DNA of 64,000 nt from Gallaecimonas xiamenensis 3-C-1 (GCF_000299915.1 NZ_AMRI01000013.1:1-64000); one strand, 5' to 3'. Positions 41,050 through 50,929 are shown, counted from the first letter of the stretch. Numbers and translations are program-made. The notes: a model not told the origin generated them from the letters alone.

Positions 41050-42447
41050 ATGAGCAAAAAGAAAGGTTTGTTTTCCTGGCTTGGCCTGGGCCGCGACAAG
41101 GCCGAGCCCGAGCAGAAGCCCCAAGACGCCCCCCAGCCGCCTCCCGCCACCCCAGAACCCCTGCCCGAAGCCGAGCCGGCGGCAAGCGAAGCCGTGCCCC
41201 TGGAAGTGGAAGCCGAGCTGGTAGAGCCCCCCTTGGTTGAAGAGCCGGCGCCAGTCCTGGAAAGCCAGCCTGAAGCCGAAGCCGAAGCCGAAGCTGTAGC
41301 CCAAGCCGAAGCCGAAGACGAAGCGGAGGCCGAAGCCAAAGCCGAAGCCGAACCGGAAGCCGAAGCCAAACCCGAAGCCGAAGCAGAAGCCGAGGCCGAA
41401 GCCGAAGCAGAAGCCGAGGCCGAAGCCGAAGCAGAAGCCGAGGCCGAACAGGATGCTGCGCCTGCCGTCGAGGAAATCAAGGCCGATTTGGCCACCCAAG
41501 CCGCCAAGGCCCATGCTGGCCGTGAAAAGCCCGGTTTCTTCAGCCGCCTTCGCCTCGGCCTCAAACGCACCCGTGAAAACATCGGCGCCGGCTTCCTGGC
41601 CATTTTCCGTGGCAAGAAGATCGACGACGAGCTGTTCGAAGAGCTGGAAACCCAGCTGCTGCTGGCCGATGTCGGGGTGGAAACCACCAGCCGCCTGATC
41701 GACCGCCTTACCAAGCAGGCCAGCCTCGGCCAGCTCAAGGACGGCGAAGCCCTCTATGATCTCCTGAAAAAGGAGATGCACGCCCTGCTGGAACCGGTTT
41801 CCAAGCCCCTGGTCATCGACCGCAAACCCCATGTGATCTTGATGGTCGGGGTCAATGGCGTTGGCAAAACCACCACCATCGGCAAGCTGGCCCGCCAATT
41901 CAAGGACCAGGGCAAGTCGGTGATGCTGGCCGCCGGCGACACCTTCCGCGCCGCCGCCGTAGAGCAGCTGCAAGTCTGGGGGGAGCGTAACGACATCCCG
42001 GTGGTAGCCCAGCACACCGGCGCCGACTCCGCTTCCGTGGTGTTTGACGCCCTGCAGGCCGCCAAGGCCCGTAACGTGGACGTGCTCATTGCCGATACCG
42101 CCGGTCGCCTGCAAAACAAGGCGCACCTGATGGAAGAGCTCAAGAAAATCGTGCGGGTGATGAAGAAGCTGGATCCGGAAGCGCCCCACGAGGTGATGCT
42201 GACCCTGGACGCCGGTACCGGCCAGAATGCCCTGAGCCAGGCCAAGATCTTCAGCGAAGCAGTAGGCCTGACCGGCATCACCCTCACCAAACTCGATGGT
42301 ACCGCCAAAGGTGGGGTCATCTTTGCCATTGCCGACAAATTTGGTATTCCTATCCGATACATAGGTGTGGGCGAAGGCATAACCGACCTGCGGACCTTCC
42401 ATGCAGGCCAGTTTGTGGACGCCCTTTTCGAGACAGAGGAAAAATGA
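41050..42447 (+). CDS. ftsY: Signal recognition particle receptor FtsY
   Basis: 465 residues. An N-terminal amphipathic piece (KKKGLFSWLGLGRDK) leads into a long acidic A domain (about 18-155) that contains a striking Glu-Ala tract from residue 75 to 134. The N domain follows (FFSRLRLGLKRTRENIGAGF), then the G domain with GVNGVGKTTTIGKLA, DTAGRLQNKAHLMEEL and TKLDGTAKGG. FtsY docks SRP-ribosome complexes at SecYEG. It is the first gene of ftsYEX and overlaps ftsE by 4 bp. The A domain repeat is built from a 24-bp tandem repeat. Confidence 0.97.
   Translation: MSKKKGLFSWLGLGRDKAEPEQKPQDAPQPPPATPEPLPEAEPAASEAVPLEVEAELVEPPLVEEPAPVLESQPEAEAEAEAVAQAEAEDEAEAEAKAEAEPEAEAKPEAEAEAEAEAEAEAEAEAEAEAEAEQDAAPAVEEIKADLATQAAKAHAGREKPGFFSRLRLGLKRTRENIGAGFLAIFRGKKIDDELFEELETQLLLADVGVETTSRLIDRLTKQASLGQLKDGEALYDLLKKEMHALLEPVSKPLVIDRKPHVILMVGVNGVGKTTTIGKLARQFKDQGKSVMLAAGDTFRAAAVEQLQVWGERNDIPVVAQHTGADSASVVFDALQAAKARNVDVLIADTAGRLQNKAHLMEELKKIVRVMKKLDPEAPHEVMLTLDAGTGQNALSQAKIFSEAVGLTGITLTKLDGTAKGGVIFAIADKFGIPIRYIGVGEGITDLRTFHAGQFVDALFETEEK
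41377..41448 (+). repeat. Three perfect 24-bp tandem repeats in the ftsY A domain
   Basis: The unit begins GCCGAAGCAGAAGCCGAGGC and repeats exactly at 41377, 41401 and 41425. It encodes eight residues of alternating Ala and Glu, so copy-number change would keep the frame. Degenerate copies extend upstream to about 41272. Confidence 0.9.
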
Positions 42448-43121
42448 TCCGTTTCGAGCAGGTCTCCAAGGCGTATTCCGGCGGTGCCCAGGCACTGCAG
42501 AATGTCAGTTTCCATCTCGGCAAAGGCGAGATGGCATTCCTGACCGGCCATTCCGGCGCCGGCAAGAGCACCCTGCTCAGGCTGATCACCCTGCAAGAAA
42601 GGCCGTCCGCCGGCAAGGTGAGCATCAACGGTCACGACATCAGCAGGCTGCGCTCGGCGCAGATCCCTCTGGTGCGCCGAGACATCGGCATCATCTTCCA
42701 AGACCATCGGCTGTTGATGGACAAGACGGTGTTCGAAAACGTGGCCCTGCCGCTGATCGTGGTGGGCTTTACCGCAGGCGAGATCCGCAAGCGAGTGCAG
42801 ACCGCCCTGGGCTGGGTGGGGCTGTCGGACAAGGCCCATTGCTACCCCATACAGCTGTCCGGTGGCGAGCAGCAGCGGGTGGGCATAGCCAGGGCCGTGG
42901 TCAACAAGCCGCCGCTACTGCTGGCAGACGAACCCACCGGCAACCTGGACCCGAAACTGTCCATGGACATACTGCGCCTCTTTGAAGACCTCAACAGCCT
43001 GGGGATCTCGGTGTTGGTGGCCACCCATGATCTGGGCCTTATCGCCCGCATGCGTCACCACACCTTTACCCTCAAGCAAGGCCGGATGCTGGGCGACTCC
43101 CTGGCGGGAGACGACCTGTGA
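42444..43121 (+). CDS. ftsE: Cell division ATP-binding protein FtsE
   Basis: 225 residues. Walker A is [15 protein letters not shown] (about 33-47), the Q-loop [13 protein letters not shown], the signature [14 protein letters not shown] and Walker [15 protein letters not shown], followed by the switch His in VATHDLGL. FtsE with FtsX activates septal murein hydrolysis through EnvC, which is also encoded in this window. It overlaps both neighbours by 4 bp, so ftsY-ftsE-ftsX are tightly coupled. Confidence 0.97.
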   Translation: MIRFEQVSKAYSGGAQALQNVSFHLGKGEMAFLTGHSGAGKSTLLRLITLQERPSAGKVSINGHDISRLRSAQIPLVRRDIGIIFQDHRLLMDKTVFENVALPLIVVGFTAGEIRKRVQTALGWVGLSDKAHCYPIQLSGGEQQRVGIARAVVNKPPLLLADEPTGNLDPKLSMDILRLFEDLNSLGISVLVATHDLGLIARMRHHTFTLKQGRMLGDSLAGDDL

Positions 43122-44098
43122 GCCTGTTATTTGAAAACCGCACCGTCGGGGCCAGCGCCGCCAGACCAGGCCTTGGCAGCCGCCTGCTGATGTACTTCGT
43201 ACGCCACGTCCAGCAGGCCGTCGGTAGCCTGGGGGAGCTGTACAAGGCACCCCTGGCCAGCCTGCTGACCATAGCGGTACTGGGCTTTTCCCTGACCCTG
43301 CCCACCACCTTCTATGTGCTGCTCAAGAACGTGGAGGCGGTATCCGGCCAGTTCGACAAGGCCTCCGAGATCACCTTACTGCTCAAGGACAGGATCACGG
43401 AGGACGACGCCGCCAAGGCCGCCACCCGCATTGGCCTCTACCCGGAAGTGGCCGAGGCCAGGCTTATCACCCGTGACGAGGCCCTCACCGAGTTCCGCCA
43501 AAAAAGTGGCTTCGGTGAAGCCCTGGACTACCTTGACGACAACCCCCTGCCCAATACCCTGATCGTGGTGCCCACAGACCGCCATGCCGGCCCCAAGGCC
43601 GCCGAGGCACTGCTGGACAAGCTCAGCAAGGAAAGGGAAGTGGCCCAGGGCCGCCTGGACCTGGACTGGCTCAAGCGCCTGGACGCCCTGGTGGGCATGG
43701 TTCGTGACGGGGTAGCCCTGGTAGCCGCCCTGTTGCTGGTGACCATGGTGCTGGTGGTGGGCAACACCATCAGGCTGATGATCGAACACCGCCGCGACAC
43801 CATCAATGTGATGAAGATGGTAGGCGCCACCGACGCCTTCGTGCGCCGGCCCTTCCTTTATACCGGCCTCTGGTACGGCTTGGCCGCCGGCCTGCTGGCC
43901 GCAGCCCTGGTCACCCTGGGGCTCTGGTGGCTGGAACGCAGCGTGGCGCGGGTGGTGGACCTTTATCAGACCCAGTTCCGCCTGGATGGCCTTGACGGCC
44001 AGGAATGGCTGGCATTGCTGGGGTTGTCGGTGGCCCTGGGCCTGGGCGGCGCCTACCTGGCTGTCTGGCGCCACCTCAAGGCCATGGACCCGGCTTGA
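43118..44098 (+). CDS. ftsX: Cell division permease-like protein FtsX
   Basis: 326 residues. The first membrane helix (LLTIAVLGFSLTLPTTFYVLL) is followed by a periplasmic domain (about 85-190) with SGFGEALDYLDDNPLPNTL, and three C-terminal helices including VAALLLVTMVLVVGNTIRLM and the ERRDTINVMKMVGAT-like cytoplasmic loop (HRRDTINVMKMVGATD). It forms the membrane part of FtsEX and recruits EnvC. The stop lies 79 bp before rpoH. Confidence 0.95.
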   Translation: MSLLFENRTVGASAARPGLGSRLLMYFVRHVQQAVGSLGELYKAPLASLLTIAVLGFSLTLPTTFYVLLKNVEAVSGQFDKASEITLLLKDRITEDDAAKAATRIGLYPEVAEARLITRDEALTEFRQKSGFGEALDYLDDNPLPNTLIVVPTDRHAGPKAAEALLDKLSKEREVAQGRLDLDWLKRLDALVGMVRDGVALVAALLLVTMVLVVGNTIRLMIEHRRDTINVMKMVGATDAFVRRPFLYTGLWYGLAAGLLAAALVTLGLWWLERSVARVVDLYQTQFRLDGLDGQEWLALLGLSVALGLGGAYLAVWRHLKAMDPA

Positions 44099-44105
44099 TC
44101 CCGGC

Positions 44106-44133
44106 GGAACTTTTTCATACAGTTGGGCTCTTA
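44106..44133 (+). promoter_or_regulatory. Candidate sigma-E promoter of rpoH
   Basis: GGAACTT (44106-44112), a 16-bp spacer and TCTTA (44129-44133) fit the sigma-E pattern GGAACTT-N16-TCnnA. The start would be near 44139, about 40 nt before rpoH. E. coli rpoH has a sigma-E promoter in the same place. Confidence 0.65.
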
Positions 44134-44177
44134 GGTACGGGTTTTGTGACCTACATCCGGTTTTTTGAGGGAGTGAG

Positions 44178-45029
44178 ATGAGCGACCATCTGCAATCCAT
44201 GGCATTGACCTTACCTGCCAGCGGCAGCCTCGAGGCATACGTCCATTCGGTGAACAGCATCCCCATGCTGAGCGCCGAGGAAGAGCACGCCCTGGCCACC
44301 CGGCTGCAGGAAGACGGTGACCTGCAGGCGGCAAAAGCCCTGATCATGTCGCACCTGCGTTTTGTGGTGCATGTGGCCCGCAGTTATTCAGGGTACGGCC
44401 TGCCCCAGGCCGACCTTATCCAGGAAGGCAACATCGGCCTGATGAAGGCGGTCAAGCGCTTCGACCCCACAGTGGGAGTGCGCCTGGTGTCCTTTGCCGT
44501 GCATTGGATAAAAGCCGAGATCCACGAATATGTGCTGAAAAACTGGCGCATCGTCAAAATCGCCACCACCAAGGCCCAGCGTAAGCTGTTCTTCAACCTG
44601 CGCTCCAAGAAAAAGCGCCTGGGTTGGTTCAGCCATGACGAAGTGCAGATGGTGGCAGAGGAGCTGGGTGTCAGCCCCTCTGAGGTACGGGAAATGGAAG
44701 CACGCATGAGCTCTCCCGACCAGGCCTTCGAACTGGCCAGCGACGATGACGACGAGTCCTACGCCCCGGTGCACTACCTGGAAGACAAAGGGTCTGATCT
44801 GGCCCAGAGCATCGAGGAAGAGCAATGGGAAGCCCAATCCCACGCCCGCCTTGGCCACGCCCTGGCAGTGCTGGACGAGCGTAGCCGCGACATACTGCAA
44901 AGCCGCTGGCTGGACGAAGACAAGGCCACCCTGCAGGAACTGGCGGACAAGTACCAGGTCTCTGCCGAGCGGGTACGCCAGCTCGAGAAAAACGCCTTGA
45001 GCAAGCTCAAGAGCGCCATGGTGCATTAA
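44178..45029 (+). CDS. rpoH: Heat-shock sigma factor RpoH (sigma-32)
   Basis: 283 residues. Region 1/2 has [20 protein letters not shown], region 2.2 [20 protein letters not shown], region 2.4 [17 protein letters not shown], the RpoH box is [18 protein letters not shown] (about 131-148), and region 4.2 [20 protein letters not shown]. The RpoH box separates it from RpoS and RpoD. It directs heat-shock transcription. A sigma-E-type promoter sits in the 79-bp gap after ftsX. The start follows GAGGGAGTG. Confidence 0.97.
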   Translation: MSDHLQSMALTLPASGSLEAYVHSVNSIPMLSAEEEHALATRLQEDGDLQAAKALIMSHLRFVVHVARSYSGYGLPQADLIQEGNIGLMKAVKRFDPTVGVRLVSFAVHWIKAEIHEYVLKNWRIVKIATTKAQRKLFFNLRSKKKRLGWFSHDEVQMVAEELGVSPSEVREMEARMSSPDQAFELASDDDDESYAPVHYLEDKGSDLAQSIEEEQWEAQSHARLGHALAVLDERSRDILQSRWLDEDKATLQELADKYQVSAERVRQLEKNALSKLKSAMVH

Positions 45030-45033
45030 GCAA

Positions 45034-45058
45034 AAAGCCGGCGACAGCCGGCTTTTTT
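45034..45058 (+). terminator. Terminator of rpoH
   Basis: AAAGCCGGC-GACA-GCCGGC followed by six T. Confidence 0.9.
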
Positions 45059-45062
45059 CATG

Positions 45063-45085
45063 AAAAGGGCCTTGCGGCCCTTTTT
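45063..45085 (-). terminator. Terminator of the panM-like gene
   Basis: AAAAGGGCC / GGCCCTTTT with TTGC loop; a T-run follows on the minus strand. Confidence 0.75.
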
Positions 45086-45089
45086 GCGT

Positions 45090-45467
45090 TTACAGGGCTT
45101 TTTGCCAAGCCTCGCCGTCCACGGCTTCAAAGCCCAGGGCCAGCAGGAAATCCCCTACCATGGCCCGGTTTTCCACCGGGTAGTCGCTGGCCAGGGCCCG
45201 GACCTGGGCCAGGCCCATGTCCTTGGCCCGCTCCAGGGCCTTTTGCATCAGGTAACGGCCGACGCCACGGCGGCGGGTTTCGGAGCGCACTCCCAGGTTC
45301 ACCAGGCGGTCGCCGTCCAGACGCACGGCGCCGATATGGCGGTCGTTAAAGGTGGCGATAAACCAGAATGGGGCTTGCAGATCGGCCGGCAGGTGGCCGT
45401 AGAGCTTGCCAAGGTCCGTTTCCATCTGGGCGGAAACGGGGGGGTTGGCATGGATAGTCAAACGCAT
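45090..45467 (-). CDS. panM: PanM/PanZ-like GNAT protein (aspartate decarboxylase maturation factor)
   Basis: 125 residues, a minimal GNAT fold. The acetyl-CoA loop is RSETRRRGVGRYLMQKALE (about 73-91). The start MRLTI, the RRRGVG loop and the ending FLLALGFEAVDGEAW match PanM (YhhK) of E. coli, which triggers self-cleavage of PanD for beta-alanine and CoA synthesis. The E. coli gene also lies near rpoH. Assignment to PanM rather than a general acetyltransferase is inferred. Confidence 0.75.
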   Translation of the reverse strand: MRLTIHANPPVSAQMETDLGKLYGHLPADLQAPFWFIATFNDRHIGAVRLDGDRLVNLGVRSETRRRGVGRYLMQKALERAKDMGLAQVRALASDYPVENRAMVGDFLLALGFEAVDGEAWQKAL

Positions 45468-45487
45468 GAGCGGGTCCTTACAGGTCC

Positions 45488-46216
45488 TTAGCCTCGGTTG
45501 GGCACCAGTGTACCAGAAGACGCCACCTGGACTTCAGGCAAGAGGCTGGTCACAGGCACCAGCTGAGTGTCCTGCAAATTTGCCAGTTTTTGCTTGAGAA
45601 AGGCCAGGGTAGCGCTGTGGGGATGGGCGATCACCACCACCTGGCCGTCGCGCTTGGCCAGGCGCAGGGCCCGCTGCCATTGGCTGTCCAGGTCGGTCAG
45701 ATCGTTGTCCAAGAACACCTTGCGGGCTACCGCCGGCACACCGGCGTCCAGGGCAGCAGCCAGGGCCTGTGAAGCGGCGGAGGTGCGCGAATCGACAAAG
45801 TAGAGGCGGGGGGGAGCCAATATCGCCATCAGCCAGTCCATACGCTGTCGGTCCTGGGTCAAAAGGGACCCCATATGGTTATTGACCCCCTTGGCCTGGG
45901 GAATGGCGGCGATGGCCTGGTCGACAATGTGCTCGAGCTGGTCGCGGCTCTGGGTCAGGGTCAGGGTGTCGGCCTCCAGGGGCCTTTGGCCCAGGGGTTC
46001 CATGGGCAGGTGCAGCATCACCGGCTGGCGAGCCTCTGCGGCCAGCTGGGCACCATAGGGGGTATGGGGCAACACGCTCAGGGTAACGGCTTCAGGCAGG
46101 GCCAGGGCCCGGGCATCGTCCTTGCTGTAGCCGATGTCGTCGAGGATAAGGGCCAGCTTTGGCTGGGCTGCGGCCAGGCAAGGCAGCAGCCCCAGAAACA
46201 GGGCAAAACAGCGCAC
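45488..46216 (-). CDS. yibQ: YibQ family divergent polysaccharide deacetylase
   Basis: 242 residues from a GTG at 46214-46216 with AAGGA just upstream; there is no suitable ATG. A signal peptide (RCFALFLGLLPCLAAA) leads to the domain: PKLALILDDIGYSKDDARA with the DD pair, LSVLPHTPYG, VMLHLPMEP, GVNNHMGSLLTQD and VVVIAHPHSATL. It is the divergent polysaccharide deacetylase family, function unknown. It is the last gene of gpmI-envC-ctp-yibQ. Confidence 0.88.
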   Translation of the reverse strand: MRCFALFLGLLPCLAAAQPKLALILDDIGYSKDDARALALPEAVTLSVLPHTPYGAQLAAEARQPVMLHLPMEPLGQRPLEADTLTLTQSRDQLEHIVDQAIAAIPQAKGVNNHMGSLLTQDRQRMDWLMAILAPPRLYFVDSRTSAASQALAAALDAGVPAVARKVFLDNDLTDLDSQWQRALRLAKRDGQVVVIAHPHSATLAFLKQKLANLQDTQLVPVTSLLPEVQVASSGTLVPNRG

Positions 46217-46230
46217 GGTGATCCTTGTTG

Positions 46231-47427
46231 TTATACGTGTTGGTCTTCCAGGAAGCGCAGGGCCTCCCACAGCAGGGCGTCATCGGCCCATTCCCCGCCC
46301 ACGGCCAGTTCTGCCTGGTGGGTCAGGGGGTAATGGCTTTTCATGCGAGAACGCAGCTTGGCGTCTCCCATCAGGCTGCCGGCCTTGAGATCGGGCTCTA
46401 TGCCCTTGCCCTGGATGGACAGGCCATTGGGAGTCAGGTAATGGGCTGTGGTGATCTTCAACGCCCTGTTGCCGTCCGACAAGGGGATCAGGCTCTGGAC
46501 GCTGCCCTTACCGAAGCTCTTTTCACCCAGCAGCAGGGCACGGCCCCTGTCCTTGAGGGCACCGGCCAGGATCTCGGCGGCCGACGCCGATTCCTTGTCA
46601 ATCAGCACCAGCAGCGGCAGGCTCTCGAAGGGGTCACCGCTCTTGGCGTCAAAAACCTGGTTGGCGTAGTCGGCCCGGCCATGGGTGCTGACGATGGGCC
46701 CCTTGTCCAAAAACAGATCGGCCAGGTCCACGGCGGCAGGGAAAACCCCACCGGGGTTACCGCGAAGATCCAAGATAGCGGCCTTGGGCTGGTGTTGCTT
46801 GAGGGCCTGGGTCACTTCCGCCGGAGTGGAATACTGGAACTGGCTGATGCGCAGCCAGAGCCGGTCACCGTCCAGGGGATAGGCGCTCACCGAATGCACT
46901 TCCACTTCCGCTGGGGCCACCTGGAAGCGCAGCATCTTGCCGGCCCTGTCGATATCCAGGTTCACCTCCCCTTTTGGGGCACCCCTAAGGCTGGCCACCA
47001 GGGCGTTCAGGCTCTTGCCGGCAACGGCGGCGCCGTTGATGGCAAGCACCCTGTCACCGGCCTGGATACCGGCCTTGGCGGCGGGGGACTCGGGGATGGG
47101 CTGGGTCACCAGCAGGTGCTGCTGGTCATCGAAATTCACTTCCAGGCCAAGGCCTGAGTAATGGCCGTCGGCCATTTCCTGAAGGGCACGGATATCCTCC
47201 CCTTCCAGGTACTTGGAGTAGTCGTCCAGGGAGGACACCAGCCCTTTGAGGGCCTTATCGGCCAGCTGTTCCTGATCCACCGCTTCGACATAGAAATGGC
47301 TGATCTGTTCCAGGGTTTCGCTGACCCGCTGGTCGGCACTCATCACCCCCTGGCCAGCCACGGCCAAACCCAGTCCAGCCAAGGCTACCCCTGTTACCAA
47401 CCCTGCCAACCAGGATCCCATGGACAT
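46231..47427 (-). CDS. S41 family C-terminal processing peptidase
   Basis: 398 residues with an N-terminal anchor or signal (LAGLVTGVALAGLGLAVAG). A PDZ domain (about 85-170) has ADGHYSGLGLEV and IPESPAAKAGIQAGDRVLAING. The protease domain carries the catalytic Ser in DKESASAAEILAGAL and Lys in GEKSFGKGSVQ. CtpA/CtpB-type proteases process periplasmic or envelope proteins. Its place between envC and yibQ is typical outside the Enterobacteria, pointing to a cell-wall role. Confidence 0.93.
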   Translation of the reverse strand: MSMGSWLAGLVTGVALAGLGLAVAGQGVMSADQRVSETLEQISHFYVEAVDQEQLADKALKGLVSSLDDYSKYLEGEDIRALQEMADGHYSGLGLEVNFDDQQHLLVTQPIPESPAAKAGIQAGDRVLAINGAAVAGKSLNALVASLRGAPKGEVNLDIDRAGKMLRFQVAPAEVEVHSVSAYPLDGDRLWLRISQFQYSTPAEVTQALKQHQPKAAILDLRGNPGGVFPAAVDLADLFLDKGPIVSTHGRADYANQVFDAKSGDPFESLPLLVLIDKESASAAEILAGALKDRGRALLLGEKSFGKGSVQSLIPLSDGNRALKITTAHYLTPNGLSIQGKGIEPDLKAGSLMGDAKLRSRMKSHYPLTHQAELAVGGEWADDALLWEALRFLEDQHV

Positions 47428-47442
47428 GCTTCCCTCCTTAGA

Positions 47443-48561
47443 TCAGCGGCACCAACGTGCCGGGTCTACGGCCTGCCCCTCGCGACGTATCTCGAAGTAT
47501 AGCCCCGGCTCATTTTGGCCCCCGGAGCGGCCCACCAGGGCGATCTGCTCGCCGGCGGTTACCTCGTCACCTACGCCCCGAAGCAGTGCCTGGTTCTGGC
47601 CGTACAGGCTCATGTAGCCGTCACCATGCTGCACTACCAGCAGCAGGCCAAAGCCCCGCACCCAGTCGGCATAGACCACTGTACCGCCGGCCACGGCTTT
47701 GACCTTGGCCCCTTCGGCGGCGTTGATGATCACTCCTTTCCATTCGATACCGGCGGCCCTGTTCTTACCGAACAGTTTTTGCACCCGGCCATCCACCGGC
47801 CAGGCCAACTTGCCTTCCTGGCCCTTGAGGGTCTGGGTGCCGGCCCTGAGCCTGGCCTTGCGCTCGGCTTCCTTGATCAGTTGGTTCAGGGCGTTCCTGT
47901 CACCCACCAGTTGCTCCAGTTCACTGGACTGGTTCTGGATCTGGCGGCTGAGCTTGTCGATGGTGCCCTGGCGCTGCTGCTTTTGTCCGGCCAGGGACTG
48001 CTGGCGTTCCTTGGCCTGGCTGCTGAGGCTGGCCAGGCGGGCCAGGGCCCGGTCCAACTGCTGCTGGGTGCCTTGCAGCTGGGCCTTGGTGGCCTTGAGT
48101 TCTTTGAGTTGGTCGAGGCGGGCGTCGTTGAAGCGCTGGTAGTAACCCATCATCCGCTCCATTTCCCCCAGAGATTGGAGGTTGAGCAGCATCTTCAGGT
48201 AGTCGTCCTCACCGCTGGCGTAGGCGGCCCTGAGCTGCTTGACCAGCAGCGCCTGCTGGGCCTTGGATTCGACCCTGAGCTTGTCCAGCTGCTGCTGCAA
48301 CTGTTGCCGTTGCTGCTGCTGTTCGCCCTGCTGGCGGCCCAGCCGCTCCAGTTCGGCGCTCAGCTTGCCTATCTCGGTGTCAATCTTCTTGAGGTTGCCC
48401 TGCAGCTGCTGCCGCTCGGCCTTTTGGCGGGCTATGGTCTGGCGGGTTTCCTTGATCTGCTGGTCAACCTGCTTGAGCTGGTCCTTGTCGACGGTGGCCA
48501 GACAGCCAAAGGCGGCCACCAGGGCCGCCAAGGTCAGGCTCGTGACAAGGCCGCGCCTCAT
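47443..48561 (-). CDS. envC: Murein hydrolase activator EnvC
   Basis: 372 residues. After a signal sequence comes a very Gln-rich coiled coil (about 25-240) and a C-terminal LytM domain (about 255-372). That domain is degenerate: [15 protein letters not shown]-like [19 protein letters not shown] lacks the zinc His, and [15 protein letters not shown] and [15 protein letters not shown] follow, as in E. coli EnvC. It therefore activates amidases AmiA/AmiB at the septum instead of cutting itself. FtsEX, its membrane partner, is at 42.4-44.1 kb. It overlaps gpmI by 4 bp. Confidence 0.95.
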   Translation of the reverse strand: MRRGLVTSLTLAALVAAFGCLATVDKDQLKQVDQQIKETRQTIARQKAERQQLQGNLKKIDTEIGKLSAELERLGRQQGEQQQQRQQLQQQLDKLRVESKAQQALLVKQLRAAYASGEDDYLKMLLNLQSLGEMERMMGYYQRFNDARLDQLKELKATKAQLQGTQQQLDRALARLASLSSQAKERQQSLAGQKQQRQGTIDKLSRQIQNQSSELEQLVGDRNALNQLIKEAERKARLRAGTQTLKGQEGKLAWPVDGRVQKLFGKNRAAGIEWKGVIINAAEGAKVKAVAGGTVVYADWVRGFGLLLVVQHGDGYMSLYGQNQALLRGVGDEVTAGEQIALVGRSGGQNEPGLYFEIRREGQAVDPARWCR

Positions 48562-50084
48562 TCAACGATAAACAGCGGTTTGCCGGTCATTTCGGCAGGC
48601 ACCGGCATCCCCATCAGGGTCAGCATAGTGGGGGCGATGTCGGACAGTACCCCCCCTTCTACCGCCTTGGCCGGGCGCCCCACATAGATCAGCGGCACCG
48701 GGTCTGAGGTGTGGGCGGTATGGGGTTGGCCTGACTCGTGGTCCAGCATCTGCTCGGCGTTGCCATGGTCGGCGGTAATAAGGCACTCGCCCCCCACCTT
48801 GGCCAGGGCCTGGGTGACCCGGCCGATGCAGTGGTCCACCGCTTCACAGGCCTTGACCGCCGCCTCGAAGACGCCGGTATGGCCGACCATGTCGCCGTTG
48901 GGATAGTTACAGACGATAACGTCGTAGTCCCCGGACTCGATGGCCGCCACCAGCTTGTCGGTGAGCTCGGTGGAGTTCATCTCCGGCTGCAGGTCGTAGG
49001 TGGCCACATTGGGGGACGGGACCAGGATACGGTCTTCACCGGGGAAGGTCTGCTCGACACCACCGTTAAAGAAGAAGGTGACGTGGGCGTATTTCTCGGT
49101 TTCGGAGATGCGCAGCTGGGTCTTGTCGTGCTTGGCCAGCCATTCACCCAGGGTGTTGGACAGGCTCTCTGGCGGGTAGGCGCAACTGGTGTGGATATCG
49201 GCGGCATACTGGGTCAGCATCACGAAGTCGGCCAGGGCAGGGCGCTTGGCCCGCTCGAAGCCGCTGAAACCGTCGTCCACAAAGGCACGGCTCATCTGCC
49301 GGGCCCGGTCGGCCCGGAAGTTCATGAAGATGACGGCGTCGCCGTCGGCCATGGCCACCGGCTCACCGACGGCGGTGGCCTTGACGAATTCGTCGTTCTC
49401 GCCCCTTTCATAGGCGGCGTCCAGGGCGGCCAGGGCGTCGGGGGAGTGGAACTGGGCCTTGCCCTGGGTCAGCAGGTCGTAGGCGGCCTGCACCCTGTCC
49501 CAGCGGTTGTCGCGGTCCATGGCGTAATAACGGCCCACCAGGCTGGCGATGCGGCCCTTGCCCAGTTCGGCGCACTTGGCGTTGACCCTTTCCAGGGAAG
49601 CCTTGGCGCTACGTGGCGGAGTATCACGGCCGTCCAGGAAGCCGTGCAGGTAAATGTGCTCGGCGCCACGGCGGGCCGCCAGTTCCATCATGGCCAGCAG
49701 GTGCTCTTCATGGCTGTGCACACCACCTGGGCTCAGCAGGCCCATGATATGTACCGCCTTGCCCTTGGCCACGGCTTTGTCCACGGCGGCGCACAGGGCC
49801 GGGTTGTCGAAGAAGTCGCCGTCGTTGATGGCTTTGCCGATGCGGGTCAGTTCCTGGTAGACCACCCGGCCGGCGCCCAGGTTGACATGGCCCACTTCGG
49901 AGTTACCCATCTGACCGTCGGGCAGGCCCACGTCCAGGCCGGAACCGGAGATCAAAGAATGCGGTTTTTCGGCCCAAAGTTTGTCAAGGTTAACGGTGTT
50001 TGCCGCAAGAATGGCGTTGTTTTCCGGATTTTCCCGGTAACCCCAGCCATCCATGATGATCAATACCAGCGGTTTCTTGGCCAT
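48558..50084 (-). CDS. gpmI: 2,3-bisphosphoglycerate-independent phosphoglycerate mutase
   Basis: 508 residues from the ATG at 50084. It is a manganese enzyme of the alkaline phosphatase superfamily that interconverts 3- and 2-phosphoglycerate. The N-terminus reads [18 protein letters not shown] with the metal Asp, the catalytic Ser is in [16 protein letters not shown], then [13 protein letters not shown]-type [13 protein letters not shown], and the C-terminal metal sites [12 protein letters not shown] and [12 protein letters not shown]. It is the first gene of the envC operon, as in E. coli (gpmM-envC-yibQ). Confidence 0.97.
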   Translation of the reverse strand: MAKKPLVLIIMDGWGYRENPENNAILAANTVNLDKLWAEKPHSLISGSGLDVGLPDGQMGNSEVGHVNLGAGRVVYQELTRIGKAINDGDFFDNPALCAAVDKAVAKGKAVHIMGLLSPGGVHSHEEHLLAMMELAARRGAEHIYLHGFLDGRDTPPRSAKASLERVNAKCAELGKGRIASLVGRYYAMDRDNRWDRVQAAYDLLTQGKAQFHSPDALAALDAAYERGENDEFVKATAVGEPVAMADGDAVIFMNFRADRARQMSRAFVDDGFSGFERAKRPALADFVMLTQYAADIHTSCAYPPESLSNTLGEWLAKHDKTQLRISETEKYAHVTFFFNGGVEQTFPGEDRILVPSPNVATYDLQPEMNSTELTDKLVAAIESGDYDVIVCNYPNGDMVGHTGVFEAAVKACEAVDHCIGRVTQALAKVGGECLITADHGNAEQMLDHESGQPHTAHTSDPVPLIYVGRPAKAVEGGVLSDIAPTMLTLMGMPVPAEMTGKPLFIVE

Positions 50085-50226
50085 GACGTTACCCACATCG
50101 CGCTTTTATCCATCGAATTGCGCCTAGTTTAAACACAAAGGCCTGTCACAAACCAGCGGCAGGGACTGGCTTTGAAGGGGCACCAAGGTATACTCAAGGC
50201 CCCTAAAATTCTGTGGATAGGCAAGC

Positions 50227-50658
50227 ATGACCCTGTCAGAACTCACCGCTTTTCTCGGCAACCACCTGATACTGACCACCCTCTGGGCGGTTCTCTTTAT
50301 CCTGCTGGTCGCCTCCCTGGTACAGGGTGCCCTGTCTGGCATCAAGAAAGTCAAAGCCCAGGAAGCGGTCTTCCTGATCAACCAGGACAATACCCTGGTG
50401 GTCGACGTCCGCGCCCAGGCCGATTTCAAGAAAGCCCATATCGCCGGTGCCCTGAACCTGTCCAAAGACACTTTGTTAAAAGGTGATGTAAGCCGCCTTG
50501 AAAAGCACAAAGACGCCCCCATCATCCTGGTATGCGACATGGGCCACAGCGCCTCGCAGGTTGCCAAACAGCTGAGCAAGGCCGGTTTCAAGTCCTTGTT
50601 TGTGCTCAGCGGCGGTATCCAAGGCTGGCGTGACGCCGGTATGCCGGTGAAAGGTTAA
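50227..50658 (+). CDS. yibN: Membrane-anchored rhodanese YibN
   Basis: 143 residues. One N-terminal helix (TLWAVLFILLVASLVQGAL) anchors a single rhodanese domain: LVVDVRAQADFKKAHIAGALN, then the active-site loop VCDMGHSASQVA with the catalytic Cys, and LSGGIQGWRDAGMPV. It is divergent from gpmI and starts the yibN-grxC-secB-gpsA cluster, same as in E. coli. It may handle sulfur or interact with the Sec/YidC machinery; the role is unsettled. Confidence 0.92.
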   Translation: MTLSELTAFLGNHLILTTLWAVLFILLVASLVQGALSGIKKVKAQEAVFLINQDNTLVVDVRAQADFKKAHIAGALNLSKDTLLKGDVSRLEKHKDAPIILVCDMGHSASQVAKQLSKAGFKSLFVLSGGIQGWRDAGMPVKG

Positions 50659-50668
50659 GGAGTCTTTA

Positions 50669-50929
50669 ATGGCCAACATCGTTATTTACACCAAAACCGG
50701 ATGCCCCTACTGTGTACGGGCCAAAATGTTGCTGACCGAAAAACAACAAGGGTTCAAGGAAGTCTGCAATGACAATGACACCGAACGCCGCCAGCATATG
50801 CTGGAGCTGACCGGTGGTCAGAGCTACACGGTGCCGCAGATTTTCATCAACGATCAGCTGATCGGTGGCTGCTCCGATCTGGAAGCACTTAACGCTGCCG
50901 GTAAATTGGACGCCCTCTTAGGCGCCTGA
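50669..50929 (+). CDS. grxC: Glutaredoxin 3
   Basis: 86 residues. The dithiol active site CPYC is at residues 12-15 ([14 protein letters not shown]). The cis-Pro segment is [19 protein letters not shown], with the GG-C-x-D glutathione site. It reduces disulfides using glutathione. It follows yibN by ten bases and precedes secB. Confidence 0.96.
   Translation: MANIVIYTKTGCPYCVRAKMLLTEKQQGFKEVCNDNDTERRQHMLELTGGQSYTVPQIFINDQLIGGCSDLEALNAAGKLDALLGA

Noticed and set aside
41026-42495. 489-aa open frame antisense to ftsY with Phe-Gly repeats
   Set aside because: It is the mirror of the Glu-Ala codon repeat; FtsY on the plus strand has every domain expected.
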